This document shows, one piece after another, positions 1-6,633 of a stretch of DNA of 11,251 bases. The notes under the pieces are model-generated. The model saw only the letters and a list, made by a program, of their open reading frames with translations, ran no database searches and was not told where the DNA came from. The position numbers and the translations under genes are program-made. Origin of the DNA: Rhodospirillaceae bacterium (GTDB lineage: Bacteria > Pseudomonadota > Alphaproteobacteria > MPNO01 > UBA2964); NCBI GenBank assembly GCA_018660305.1, contig JABJKO010000007.1, forward strand, positions 1-11,251, written 5' to 3'. Positions within the stretch are counted from its first letter, which is position 1. Every line of letters begins with the position of its first letter.

Positions 1-1122
1 ATGACCGACAATGGGCGCCAGCAATCCGGAAGCGGCAATATCGGCACGCGTCTCGGCGATGCATTCGGCGAGGCGGGAAATGGGGACACAGACATCGGTG
101 GACCAGGCCACGGCGCCGGGCCGCAGCGCCAGCGCCGCATAAAGCGCGTCGTGGCGCGCCTGCCAGAGCGCATTGCGATCCTCGGTCTTCTGCGCCCAGC
201 GAAATCCCGATCCGCCAAGCTCCCCCGCAATGTTCTGAACGGCCTCGGCCTGTTCGCGCACACCCTCGGTGGAGCCATGGAACTCGAAGAACAGCGCCGG
301 TACCGGCTCGTAATCCAGCCCTGAATGGGCAATGCAGGCTCTCATCTGGACGTCGTCCAGCAACTCGACACGGGCGACCGGGATGCCCGACTGAATGGTC
401 AGAATGCAACAATTGACCGCATCGTCCACGGTGGGAAAGCTGCAGACCGCCGCCGACATGGCTTCGGGTACACCATAGAGCCGGACGGTAACTTCAGTGA
501 TGATGCCCAGCGTTCCTTCGGATCCCACCAGAAGACGGGTCAGATCGTAGCCGGCGGCGGATTTACGAGCGCGGCCGGCGGTGGTCACGACCCGTCCATC
601 GGCCAGCACCGCTTTGAGGCGAAGAACGTTTTCACGCATGGTGCCATAGCGCACCGCATTGGTCCCCGACGCCCGTGTAGCGGCCATACCGCCAAGAGTC
701 GCATCGGCGCCCGGGTCCACCGGAAAGAACAGGCCGGTATGGCGCAGTTCCTCATTGAGCCGTTTGCGGGTCACGCCGGCTTCTACGGTGACATCCATGT
801 CCTGCGCGTCGATTCGGAGGATCCTGTCGAGCCCACCGAGGTCGAGACAGACACCCCCCTTGACCGCACTGATCCCACCCTCCAGCGACGTCCCGACGCC
901 GTAAGGAATAATGGGAATCTTATGGCCCCCGCACAGCCGGACGATCTCAGCCACCTCGTCCGTATTATTGGGAAAGGCCACGGCATCGGGTGGCAGGGGC
1001 GGATGATGGGATTCGTCCCGGCCGTGATGCGCCCGCACGGCCTCGGCGGTGGACAGGCGATCGCCAAGCAACTGACGCAACGCCTCGATGAGCGCATCTG
1101 GCGGGGGGGTGCTGCCGTCCAT
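1..1122 (-). CDS. FAD-linked D-2-hydroxyacid (D-lactate) dehydrogenase, LDHD/GlcD type, 3' end cut by window edge
   Basis: Reading the minus strand from an ATG at 1122 gives 374 residues with no stop before base 1, so the C-terminus lies outside the window. The protein matches the FAD-binding type-4 (PCMH) oxidase family and closely resembles mitochondrial-type D-lactate dehydrogenase LDHD. The FAD-pyrophosphate loop is PYGVGTSLEGG (residues 73-83). Other family landmarks are FPVDPGADATLGGMAATRASGTN (split here: FPVDPGADATLGG at 133-145, then MAATRASGTN), VRYGTMRENVL (157-167), RKSAAGYDLTRLLVGSEGTLG (186-206) and WSTDVCVPISRL (340-351). The sequence stops at IVGH, just where the substrate/metal-site GHVGDGN segment normally begins; roughly the last 80-90 residues and the usual CTGEHGIG motif are missing. 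The family oxidises D-2-hydroxyacids (D-lactate or relatives) to 2-oxoacids, usually feeding a cytochrome or quinone. The start lies 1 bp after the stop of the upstream MBL-fold gene, so translation is probably coupled. The exact substrate is unknown. Confidence 0.9.
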   Translation of the reverse strand, partial: MDGSTPPPDALIEALRQLLGDRLSTAEAVRAHHGRDESHHPPLPPDAVAFPNNTDEVAEIVRLCGGHKIPIIPYGVGTSLEGGISAVKGGVCLDLGGLDRILRIDAQDMDVTVEAGVTRKRLNEELRHTGLFFPVDPGADATLGGMAATRASGTNAVRYGTMRENVLRLKAVLADGRVVTTAGRARKSAAGYDLTRLLVGSEGTLGIITEVTVRLYGVPEAMSAAVCSFPTVDDAVNCCILTIQSGIPVARVELLDDVQMRACIAHSGLDYEPVPALFFEFHGSTEGVREQAEAVQNIAGELGGSGFRWAQKTEDRNALWQARHDALYAALALRPGAVAWSTDVCVPISRLAECIAETRADIAASGLLAPIVGH

Positions 1123-1123
1123 G

Positions 1124-1999
1124 TCAGACCTGATATTTACACCGGTCGCCATTGCCGACGATCCGGCCAACCGCCGGGTTGGCGAAATGCGCCGGCAGGA
1201 TCAGCGTATCCGTTTCCGCATGGCGATCCACAAATTTTTTCCGGCTGGCGCGCGACATCCCGGGGTCGACGCAAAACCGGCTGTTCCATTCGGGGTAGGC
1301 GATCTGGATCGGGTGATGAACCACATCGCCTGAAAACACCGCATGCCCGGCCTTAGTCCGGACATCGATACAGACATGACCAGGCGAATGGCCGGGGGTC
1401 GGCTCGAGGGTGAACTGGTCGTCGATGGCGAAATCATTGTCCACCAGCGCAACCTGCCCGGCCGTCATGACCGGTAGAACGGAATCCTCGAACCCGCCAT
1501 CCAGCGAGCCGGACCCAACCCAGTCCTTGCCATGCTCTTCCCAATAGCTGAATTCGTCCTTGTGAAAGACGTACTGGGCATTGGGGAAGGTCGGCACCCA
1601 GCGTCCGTTCTCCAGCCGCGTATTCCAGCCGATATGATCGGCGTGCAGATGGGTGCAGAGCACGTAATCGACCTCTTCGGGCCGAACGCCCGCTGCCACC
1701 AGTTGATCTAGCCAGGTGGAGTCCCGCTGGTGCCAGGCCGGCGTCGACGGGCGTTCCTTGCCGTGACCGACACAGCTATCGACCAGTACAGTGTGATGAT
1801 CCGTGCGGACTACATAGCTCTGGATGCTGCGCAGAAAGGTATTGGCGGCGCTATCCCAGAAATGCGGCAGTAGCCAGTCCATTTCCCCCTGAAAACCTTC
1901 CATGGTCGCATCGGGGAAGAAGAAAGTGGGCTCGTAGCCCGGCCCCTCCAGCTCGACCAGCCGGTCGATGGTCAAATCGCCAAATTGCAGGTGCCTCAT
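1124..1999 (-). CDS. MBL-fold metallohydrolase
   Basis: A 291-aa metallo-beta-lactamase-fold hydrolase. The metal-binding signature HLHADH lies at residues 117-122 (H117, H119, D121, H122), followed by H204 in TPGHSPGH, D225 in FSGDV and H271 in LPAHF. This is the complete ligand set for a binuclear metal centre. No signal peptide is visible, so it is probably cytoplasmic. The overall layout, with a long insertion before the HxHxDH motif and the GHSPGH and SGDV blocks, fits the broad group that includes quorum-quenching lactonases and other ester/lactone hydrolases, but the substrate cannot be assigned. It sits 28 bp after the dioxygenase gene and 1 bp before the LDHD-like gene. Co-expression suggests it hydrolyses an intermediate, such as a lactone, ester or amide, in the same pathway (inference). 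No strong Shine-Dalgarno sequence precedes the ATG, so its translation may depend on coupling with the upstream gene. Confidence 0.9.
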   Translation of the reverse strand: MRHLQFGDLTIDRLVELEGPGYEPTFFFPDATMEGFQGEMDWLLPHFWDSAANTFLRSIQSYVVRTDHHTVLVDSCVGHGKERPSTPAWHQRDSTWLDQLVAAGVRPEEVDYVLCTHLHADHIGWNTRLENGRWVPTFPNAQYVFHKDEFSYWEEHGKDWVGSGSLDGGFEDSVLPVMTAGQVALVDNDFAIDDQFTLEPTPGHSPGHVCIDVRTKAGHAVFSGDVVHHPIQIAYPEWNSRFCVDPGMSRASRKKFVDRHAETDTLILPAHFANPAVGRIVGNGDRCKYQV

Positions 2000-2027
2000 G
2001 AGCTGGTCAAAAACGAGCTAAACGTCA

Positions 2028-2537
2028 TCAAGGCGTCGGCATCACGGTGCCGCACTTGCCGCAGGTGCGGAACTCTTCCGAATCGAAAAAATTCTTATAG
2101 GCCTTGGAGACCGGATCGGTGGCGTAGTCGCTGACAATGAACTGCTCTTCATGGAGAAAATTGTCGCATTTCTCGCAGAACCACTGGAAGCGATCGATTT
2201 CGCCCTCACGCCTCTTGCGCTCGATCACGAAACAGAAGGCGTCGGGGGGAAAGCGCGGCGAATGGGGCACGCCCGCCGGCGCATGAATGGTGGTGCCCTC
2301 GGTCAGGATCGTGACCTCTTCCTTACCCTCGGGGGTGCGGTAATGAAGGTTCATGTCGCCCCTGATCATGAACATGACCTCATCGCACGGATCGATGTGA
2401 AATTCGCTGCGGTATTCCCGGCCACGGGCGACGAAGGCCAGCGAATCCGGCTCCTGCCAGAGTACTTTCACGCGCTGACCGCTGGCCGCAAGCTCGTCGG
2501 CGATGGCGTGGAGATCTGCTGTTGGCATTGGTTTCAT
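2028..2537 (-). CDS. 3-hydroxyanthranilate 3,4-dioxygenase-family cupin
   Basis: A 169-aa protein from the ATG at 2537. This start was chosen because a GGGAG Shine-Dalgarno lies about 7 nt upstream and the upstream GTG extension (to 2600) looks non-conserved. It matches bacterial 3-hydroxyanthranilate 3,4-dioxygenase (3-HAO). The cupin Fe(II) ligands are H47, E53 and H92 (in FHIDPCDE and GVPHSPRF). Substrate-contact residues R43, R95 and E106 (in VIERKRR) align with the family's arginines and glutamate. A second, rubredoxin-like iron site is formed by C121/C124 (WFCEKC) and C159/C162 (TCGKCGTVMP), as in the short bacterial enzymes. The family opens the ring of 3-hydroxyanthranilate to 2-amino-3-carboxymuconate semialdehyde, an intermediate of tryptophan/kynurenine and 2-nitrobenzoate catabolism. 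No kynureninase or ACMS decarboxylase lies in the window, so a related ortho-aminophenol-type substrate is possible. Confidence 0.88.
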   Translation of the reverse strand: MKPMPTADLHAIADELAASGQRVKVLWQEPDSLAFVARGREYRSEFHIDPCDEVMFMIRGDMNLHYRTPEGKEEVTILTEGTTIHAPAGVPHSPRFPPDAFCFVIERKRREGEIDRFQWFCEKCDNFLHEEQFIVSDYATDPVSKAYKNFFDSEEFRTCGKCGTVMPTP

Positions 2538-2606
2538 GGTTCGGCTCCCACCTTGTTCGCGCTCGACTCTATTCCTTTTACCCGCCTCTGGCGCCAACAC
2601 AAGCGG

Positions 2607-3398
2607 TCAGATGCGGGTCGATTCCGACAGGATATCGGCAACAAACATTTGGCCGGGGCAATGGGTGATGGCGAGCGGCGGCTTGGCGGCCGCCAGTGCT
2701 TCCTGAGGGGTCACGCCACAGGCCCAAAACGCCGTGGTCTGACCCGGTGCGATGGTCACGGCCCGGCCGAATTCCGGTTCATGGATATCGCGAATTCCCA
2801 GCTCTCCCGGATCGCCGATATGAATGGGCCCACCATGCGCCATCGGATAATGCGCCGTGATGTCGGCCGCGCGGTCGGCGTCCTCGGGGGCAAAGGGACG
2901 CATGGACACCACCGTCGGGCCCTCGAACCGACCAGCCGGAACCGTCGCCCGCGTCGTCCGGTACATGGGGACAAACCCGGTCTCGGCAATATGGGCCAAC
3001 ACCAGCCCGGCCTCCATGAGCGCGCCTTCGACAATGAACGAGCAGCCCAGCATGAATGTCACCAGATCGTCGCGCCAAAGATCGGTGACATCGGTCGGAT
3101 CATCCACCGCCTCGCCGTTACGAAAGACCCGGTAACGCGGCAAATCCGTTCGCACGTCCGCCCCCGGCGCAATTTTCCTGGGTTCCGGGTCGCCGGCTTC
3201 CAGGATTTCCAGCACCGGGCAGGGCTGCGGGTTCCTGTCGCAAAACTCACGAAATTCGTCGGCATAATCCGCTGGCAGGATCACCATATTGGCTTGAACA
3301 TGGCCCGGCGCATGACCCGATGTGGGCCCGTCAAAACGACCGGCACGACAGTCGGCGCGGAGAGCGGCGGGGGAAGCTATTTTCTCGGCTGGGGTCAC
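2607..3398 (-). CDS. DUF1445 / D-glutamate cyclase family protein (putative hydro-lyase)
   Basis: A 263-aa protein starting at a GTG (3398) with AGAGACAGG just upstream; it is the first gene of the minus-strand operon. Landmarks of the DUF1445 (YcsI-like putative hydro-lyase) family run along its length: GHAPGHVQANMVILP (28-42), FCDRNPQPCPVLE (52-64), RTDLPRYRVFRNGE (82-95), DLVTFMLGCSF, VPMYRTTRA, GPTVVSMRPF, HGGPIHIGDP, AFWACGVTPQ and AITHCPGQMFV near the C-terminus. Length agrees with the family's usual 260-270 aa. The mammalian homologue region in DGLUCY has D-glutamate cyclase activity (D-glutamate to 5-oxo-D-proline); bacterial members are mostly of unproven function and occur in amino-acid or hydroxyacid catabolic operons. 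Its stop is 69 bp before the dioxygenase start. Family assignment is strong, but activity in this organism is unknown. Confidence 0.9.
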   Translation of the reverse strand: MTPAEKIASPAALRADCRAGRFDGPTSGHAPGHVQANMVILPADYADEFREFCDRNPQPCPVLEILEAGDPEPRKIAPGADVRTDLPRYRVFRNGEAVDDPTDVTDLWRDDLVTFMLGCSFIVEGALMEAGLVLAHIAETGFVPMYRTTRATVPAGRFEGPTVVSMRPFAPEDADRAADITAHYPMAHGGPIHIGDPGELGIRDIHEPEFGRAVTIAPGQTTAFWACGVTPQEALAAAKPPLAITHCPGQMFVADILSESTRI

Positions 3399-3602
3399 AG
3401 GCCTGTCTCTTACGCGGTTTCGTTAATATTGCGGCAAGAAACCTTCCATCGATATCCTTGTCATGCAAGTACGATCGCGTTGACATTCCACAATAAATTG
3501 TACTGACGGCCATTATTAACCTTTCTCACACGCGAATTCGGGACACTTTCCAGGCCCGGTCGCCCGCGACAGAACCGGACCCTATGTTGTGCCTGGATCA
3601 AA
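3399..3602. promoter_or_regulatory. Divergent intergenic region between the DUF1445 operon and the plus-strand genes
   Basis: About 200 bp separate the minus-strand operon start (3398) from the plus-strand ATG at 3603, so both promoters should lie here. It contains a stretch clearly more AT-rich than the flanking genes (about 3415-3535). A consensus-like TTGACA occurs on the plus strand at 3480-3485, but no matching -10 was found at 16-18 bp. On the minus strand no convincing -35/-10 pair was identified. A perfect short palindrome lies at 3490-3501 (separate entry). Confidence 0.5.
3490..3501. promoter_or_regulatory. Short perfect inverted repeat, possible operator
   Basis: ACAAT, a 2-bp spacer AA, then ATTGT form a perfect 5+2+5 palindrome in the AT-rich centre of the divergent intergenic region, directly downstream of a TTGACA hexamer. 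The position suits a transcription-factor site controlling the catabolic operon. Short AT-rich palindromes also arise by chance, and no regulator gene is present in the window. Confidence 0.3.
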
Positions 3603-4136
3603 ATGGACCAGTCTGTATCCTCTGCCGCCCCGGCGGCGCCCGATGATGTCTCGGACGATGCTCTTACCGAGCTGCGCAGCCGCGTCCGGGGATCCAACAT
3701 CAACGAGAAAACGCTGCTGGCGACGGATTATCTGAACCATTTCAACGAATTCGTCATGCTGGTTGGTCTCATCCCCGATATGCCGGATTGCCTGGAGGAG
3801 GCGCAGGCCTGGGCGCCCAAAGGGTATAAGGAACACTTTCAGGACAGCCTGTTCTCCGACAAGGACCTAGCGGTCGAAGCGTATGATGTCGCGCCCGCGC
3901 AATATCGCCGTCAGTTCGAAACAACGGTCAGCATGATCAACTCGCTAATTCCGCAGGTGCTCACCCGTATCAAGGCAGCTGTGGATTCCAACGATACGGA
4001 CCGCGTGACCCATGAATGCACCAAGACCTCCGCACTGCTTCAGGGGCTGATGGATGTGGTCAGCGCAATCATCAACGGTGAAAACCCGACCATCAACCAG
4101 GATGGCGTCGACGCGCTTCTGGAAGATCAAATCTGA
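3603..4136 (+). CDS. Hypothetical protein, 177 aa, mostly helical
   Basis: I do not recognise this gene securely. It starts at an ATG preceded by a weak GGA element a few bases upstream. The first about 20 residues are rich in Ala/Ser/Pro/Asp and look disordered. The rest appears alpha-helical and soluble, with a distinctive aromatic/acidic block (DYLNHFNEFVMLVGLIPDMPD, here split as DYLNHFNEF 42-50 then VMLVGLIPDMPD), WAPKGYKEHFQDS (70-82), FSDKDLAVEAY (84-94) and a C-terminal helix pair (about 105-160). No transmembrane segment, signal peptide or catalytic motif is visible. Codon use and GC fit the neighbours and all three codon positions look constrained, so it is very probably a real gene. 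It is transcribed in the same direction as the DUF3750 gene 88 bp downstream, and divergently from the catabolic operon. Confidence 0.8.
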   Translation: MDQSVSSAAPAAPDDVSDDALTELRSRVRGSNINEKTLLATDYLNHFNEFVMLVGLIPDMPDCLEEAQAWAPKGYKEHFQDSLFSDKDLAVEAYDVAPAQYRRQFETTVSMINSLIPQVLTRIKAAVDSNDTDRVTHECTKTSALLQGLMDVVSAIINGENPTINQDGVDALLEDQI

Positions 4137-4224
4137 CGCCGCCCCCGGCGTGCCCCTGTCACAAAATTGGCATAATGCACGTGTTGATTGTTGCCCTTAA
4201 CGCAGCGTGTTAGCGTAGGGCTCT

Positions 4225-4965
4225 ATGATGTGGCTTCGACGCATTCTCATTATTCTGTGTCTTCTGATGTTGGGACCATTGGCAATGGCCGCGGGGGATA
4301 ACTCGCGATTGGCCGCGGATTGGCGAACAGCAACCAGACAAAGCTCGGGATTGGCGCCGCCCGCGGCCTCGACACCGGAAGCTATTGTTCAAATCTATGC
4401 CGCCAGAGCGTTCTCCTGGCGCGGTGTGTTCGCGGTCCATACCTGGATATCGATCAAGGCGGCCGGGGCCGACTTATATACCACCTATGAAGTCATGGGC
4501 TGGCACGTATTCCGCGGCGGCAGCGCGCTGCAGGTGCATAGTGGCGGACCCGATCGTTATTGGTTTGGCGCAAAACCGGAATTACTGGCCGATGTGCGCG
4601 GCGAGAAGGCGGCGCGGGCAATCAAGGATATTGAAAAGGCCGTCGCCGACTATCCCTGGCCAAACAGCTACCGGACCTGGCCGGGACCCAACAGCAATAC
4701 CTTCACCGCCTTCGTGACCCGGCGGGTGCCGGATCTCAGTGTGGATTTACCGCCGACCGCCATCGGCAAGGATTATCTCGGCGACGCGAAATTCGTTGGG
4801 CGCGCACCCAGCGGTGGTGGCGCTCAACTCTCTCTCTGGGGTCTGCTGGGCGTTCTGGTCTCGGCCGAGGAGGGTCTTGAGATCAACATATTAGGTCTGT
4901 CATTCGGGATCGATCCGGCGGATCTGGGCCTGCGCCTGCCCGGTGTCGGAAACCTGAAACCGTAG
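4225..4965 (+). CDS. DUF3750 domain-containing exported protein
   Basis: A 246-aa protein with a classical signal peptide: MMWLRR positive start, hydrophobic stretch to about residue 20, and a likely signal peptidase I site after AMA (about 20-22), so it should be periplasmic. The mature part matches DUF3750: SSGLAPPAASTPEAIVQIYAAR (split, about 40-61), AFSWRGVFAVHTWI (62-75), YEVMGWHVFRGG, YWFGAKPELLADVRGEKA, WPGPNSNTFTAFVTR, DLPPTAIGKDYLGD and LSLWGLLGVLVSAEEGLEINILG (split, near the C-terminus). The conserved His, Trp, Pro-Asn-Ser-Asn and Lys-Asp-Tyr elements may suggest an enzyme, but the biochemical role of DUF3750 is not established to my knowledge. An alternative start at the second ATG codon (4228) changes nothing important. 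It is followed after 17 bp by the TerB/J-domain gene, probably in one transcript. Confidence 0.88.
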   Translation: MMWLRRILIILCLLMLGPLAMAAGDNSRLAADWRTATRQSSGLAPPAASTPEAIVQIYAARAFSWRGVFAVHTWISIKAAGADLYTTYEVMGWHVFRGGSALQVHSGGPDRYWFGAKPELLADVRGEKAARAIKDIEKAVADYPWPNSYRTWPGPNSNTFTAFVTRRVPDLSVDLPPTAIGKDYLGDAKFVGRAPSGGGAQLSLWGLLGVLVSAEEGLEINILGLSFGIDPADLGLRLPGVGNLKP

Positions 4966-4982
4966 AGCCTCGAGGAATCCAC

Positions 4983-5720
4983 ATGGCAGTCTGGGGAAAA
5001 ATTCTGGGGGCCGCGGCGGGCCTCGCCATGGGCGGCCCGCTGGGGGCGCTGGTCGGCGGCATCGCGGGTCATGCCATCGACAGAATCCGCAGTGATTCCG
5101 AAGAGCCCGACGGCGAACCCGGCCTCGCCAAACAAACAACTTTTGCCATCGCCGTGGTTGTTCTCTCGGCCAAGATGGCCAAGGCGGACGGCACGGTCAC
5201 GCGTGACGAGATCGAGGCCTTCAAGCAGATATTCCATGTCCCGCCCAATGAAATCAAAAATGTCGGCCGCCTGTTCGATCAGGCGCGCAAGGATTCACAT
5301 GGCTTCGAGCCCTATGCCAAACAGGTCGCCAGGATCTTCCAAAGCAACCCCGCCGTCCTCGAAGAATTGCTCGGCGGGCTGTTCCATATTGCGAAGGCCG
5401 ACGGGATCGCCCATCCCGCGGAAATTGAATTTCTGACCCGGGTGTCGGAGATCTTCGGATTCAACGATGCGACCTTCCAGCGAATGAAAGTCGCCCATCT
5501 CGGCGCAGATATGGATGATCCCTATGTGGTGCTGGGGGTCGATCATGGCGCCACCGATGACGAAGTACGCTCTACCTGGCGCACGCTGATGCGCGAACAT
5601 CACCCGGACACGCTGGTCGCCCAGGGCATGCCGGAAGATTTTATCGAGGTCGCGACGGAAAAGGTTGCCACCATCAACGCGGCCTACGACCAGATCTGCA
5701 AACAACGCGGCATCAATTAG
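4983..5720 (+). CDS. TerB-like plus C-terminal J-domain protein (DjlA-like co-chaperone)
   Basis: A 245-aa protein preceded by a good ribosome-binding site (GAGGAA, 5 nt before the ATG). Three parts are visible. Residues 3-32 are a glycine-rich hydrophobic stretch with GxxxG spacing (GAAAGLAMGGPLGALVGGIAG), a glycine zipper probably inserted in or packed on the inner membrane. Residues about 50-172 are a TerB/DjlA-type acidic helical domain with two KADG repeats (KMAKADGTVT at 64-73 and HIAKADGIAHPAE at 135-147). Residues about 178-245 form a J domain with the HPD tripeptide at 207-209, which stimulates DnaK ATPase. The order membrane anchor, TerB, J domain matches DjlA, a membrane-linked DnaK co-chaperone. 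The anchor here is a glycine zipper rather than a single plain TM helix. The neighbours are envelope genes, which suggests a role in envelope protein quality control (inference). Confidence 0.9.
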   Translation: MAVWGKILGAAAGLAMGGPLGALVGGIAGHAIDRIRSDSEEPDGEPGLAKQTTFAIAVVVLSAKMAKADGTVTRDEIEAFKQIFHVPPNEIKNVGRLFDQARKDSHGFEPYAKQVARIFQSNPAVLEELLGGLFHIAKADGIAHPAEIEFLTRVSEIFGFNDATFQRMKVAHLGADMDDPYVVLGVDHGATDDEVRSTWRTLMREHHPDTLVAQGMPEDFIEVATEKVATINAAYDQICKQRGIN

Positions 5721-5748
5721 CCAGACCGCCGCGTCACGGCCATCAAAA

Positions 5749-6633
5749 ATGAAACTCACCCATATCCTTCTCGCGCTCATCGTCGCCACCGCGTGGGGCG
5801 GCAATTTTGTCGCCATGCGGTTCGGCGCGCAGGAGATCCCACCCTATTTTCTGCTCGGGCTGCGACTGACGGTGGCCGCCGCCGCGCTCGCGTGGTTCGC
5901 GAAATCACCGCGTGGCATGCTGATCCCCCTGTTCACAATCGGTACCACCCTGTGCGTCCTCCATTTCGGCCTTGGGCTCTACGGGGTGAAATATATCGAA
6001 GCCGGGACCGGCGCCATCGCCATGCAGACCGTCGTCCCCTTTGCCGCCTTGCTGGCCTGGTTGATGCATGGCGAAACCTTCGGTTGGCGCCGCACAGCCG
6101 GTCTGATCCTCGCTATTGGGGGAATCGCCATCATCGCGGGCATACCACGGATCGGCGAACGGCTTGATATGCTCCTGATCATGGTTGTCGCGGCATTTTT
6201 CTTTGCTGTCGCCACGATCCAGATCAAACGGCTGGAATCGACGGATTTCATGTCGATCAATGCCTGGATTTCGATCCTGGCGATTCCGCAGGCTTTTCTG
6301 GTCTCCTGGATTTTCGAGGAGGGCCAGATCGAGGCTTTATCGACGGCGCCCGTCGGTGCCTTCGCCAGCATTCTTTATATGGGGCTGGTCGCCAGCATCG
6401 TCGGCCAGGGGCTTTGGTATTTCCTGGTCCAGCGCAACCCGACCAATCAGGTCATGCCTTTTACTCTGTTGGTACCCGTTCTAGGGGTATTGTTTGGTGT
6501 TCTGCTTCTCGACGAGCCCTTGTCGTGGACATTTGTGCTGGGTGGGTTGATCACCTTGGCCGGGGTCGCCATCATCATCCTGCGTCGCCCCGATCTCATT
6601 GCCGCCGAAGCCGCCGCGAGCAAATCATCATGA
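5749..6633 (+). CDS. EamA-family (DMT superfamily) inner-membrane transporter
   Basis: A 294-aa protein from the ATG at 5749. The open frame extends upstream into the J-domain gene, but that extension is non-hydrophobic, and MKLTHILLALIVATAWGGNF is the typical EamA N-terminus. About ten hydrophobic segments fall into two EamA repeats of five helices; hallmark pieces are TAWGGNFVAMRFG in repeat 1 and GLVASIVGQGLWYFLVQRNP plus LLVPVLGVLFGVLLLDEPLS in repeat 2. Family members export amino acids, metabolites or other small organic compounds, and the substrate cannot be predicted. The start is 28 bp after the J-domain gene, and the stop overlaps the amidase start by 4 bp (ATGA), so the two are translationally coupled. 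The last residues (AAEAAASKSS) form a short polar cytoplasmic tail. Confidence 0.92.
   Translation: MKLTHILLALIVATAWGGNFVAMRFGAQEIPPYFLLGLRLTVAAAALAWFAKSPRGMLIPLFTIGTTLCVLHFGLGLYGVKYIEAGTGAIAMQTVVPFAALLAWLMHGETFGWRRTAGLILAIGGIAIIAGIPRIGERLDMLLIMVVAAFFFAVATIQIKRLESTDFMSINAWISILAIPQAFLVSWIFEEGQIEALSTAPVGAFASILYMGLVASIVGQGLWYFLVQRNPTNQVMPFTLLVPVLGVLFGVLLLDEPLSWTFVLGGLITLAGVAIIILRRPDLIAAEAAASKSS

Noticed and set aside
1..1356. Plus-strand open frames at 1-324 and 325-1356
   Set aside because: They are antisense to the LDHD-like gene, whose minus-strand translation matches a known family along its whole visible length.
2151..3506. A 451-codon open frame on the plus strand across the dioxygenase and DUF1445 genes
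   Set aside because: It is antisense to two genes with clear family motifs, and its translation is low-complexity, Arg/His/Gly-rich and resembles no family; such frames are common opposite GC-rich genes.
3331..3513. 60-codon minus-strand frame with a good AGAAAGG ribosome-binding site overlapping the start of the DUF1445 gene
   Set aside because: The translation is basic and unstructured and most of it overlaps the DUF1445 coding sequence in another frame; a leader peptide cannot be excluded but nothing beyond the ribosome site supports it.
3582..3588. CTATGTT as a -10 element for the 3603 gene
   Set aside because: No TTG-type -35 lies at 16-18 bp upstream and the predicted start would leave a leader of under 10 nt.
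4137..4150. CGCCG-CCCC-CGGCG hairpin right after the hypothetical gene, considered as a terminator
   Set aside because: The stem is only 5 bp and no T-tract follows, so it is not a credible factor-independent terminator.
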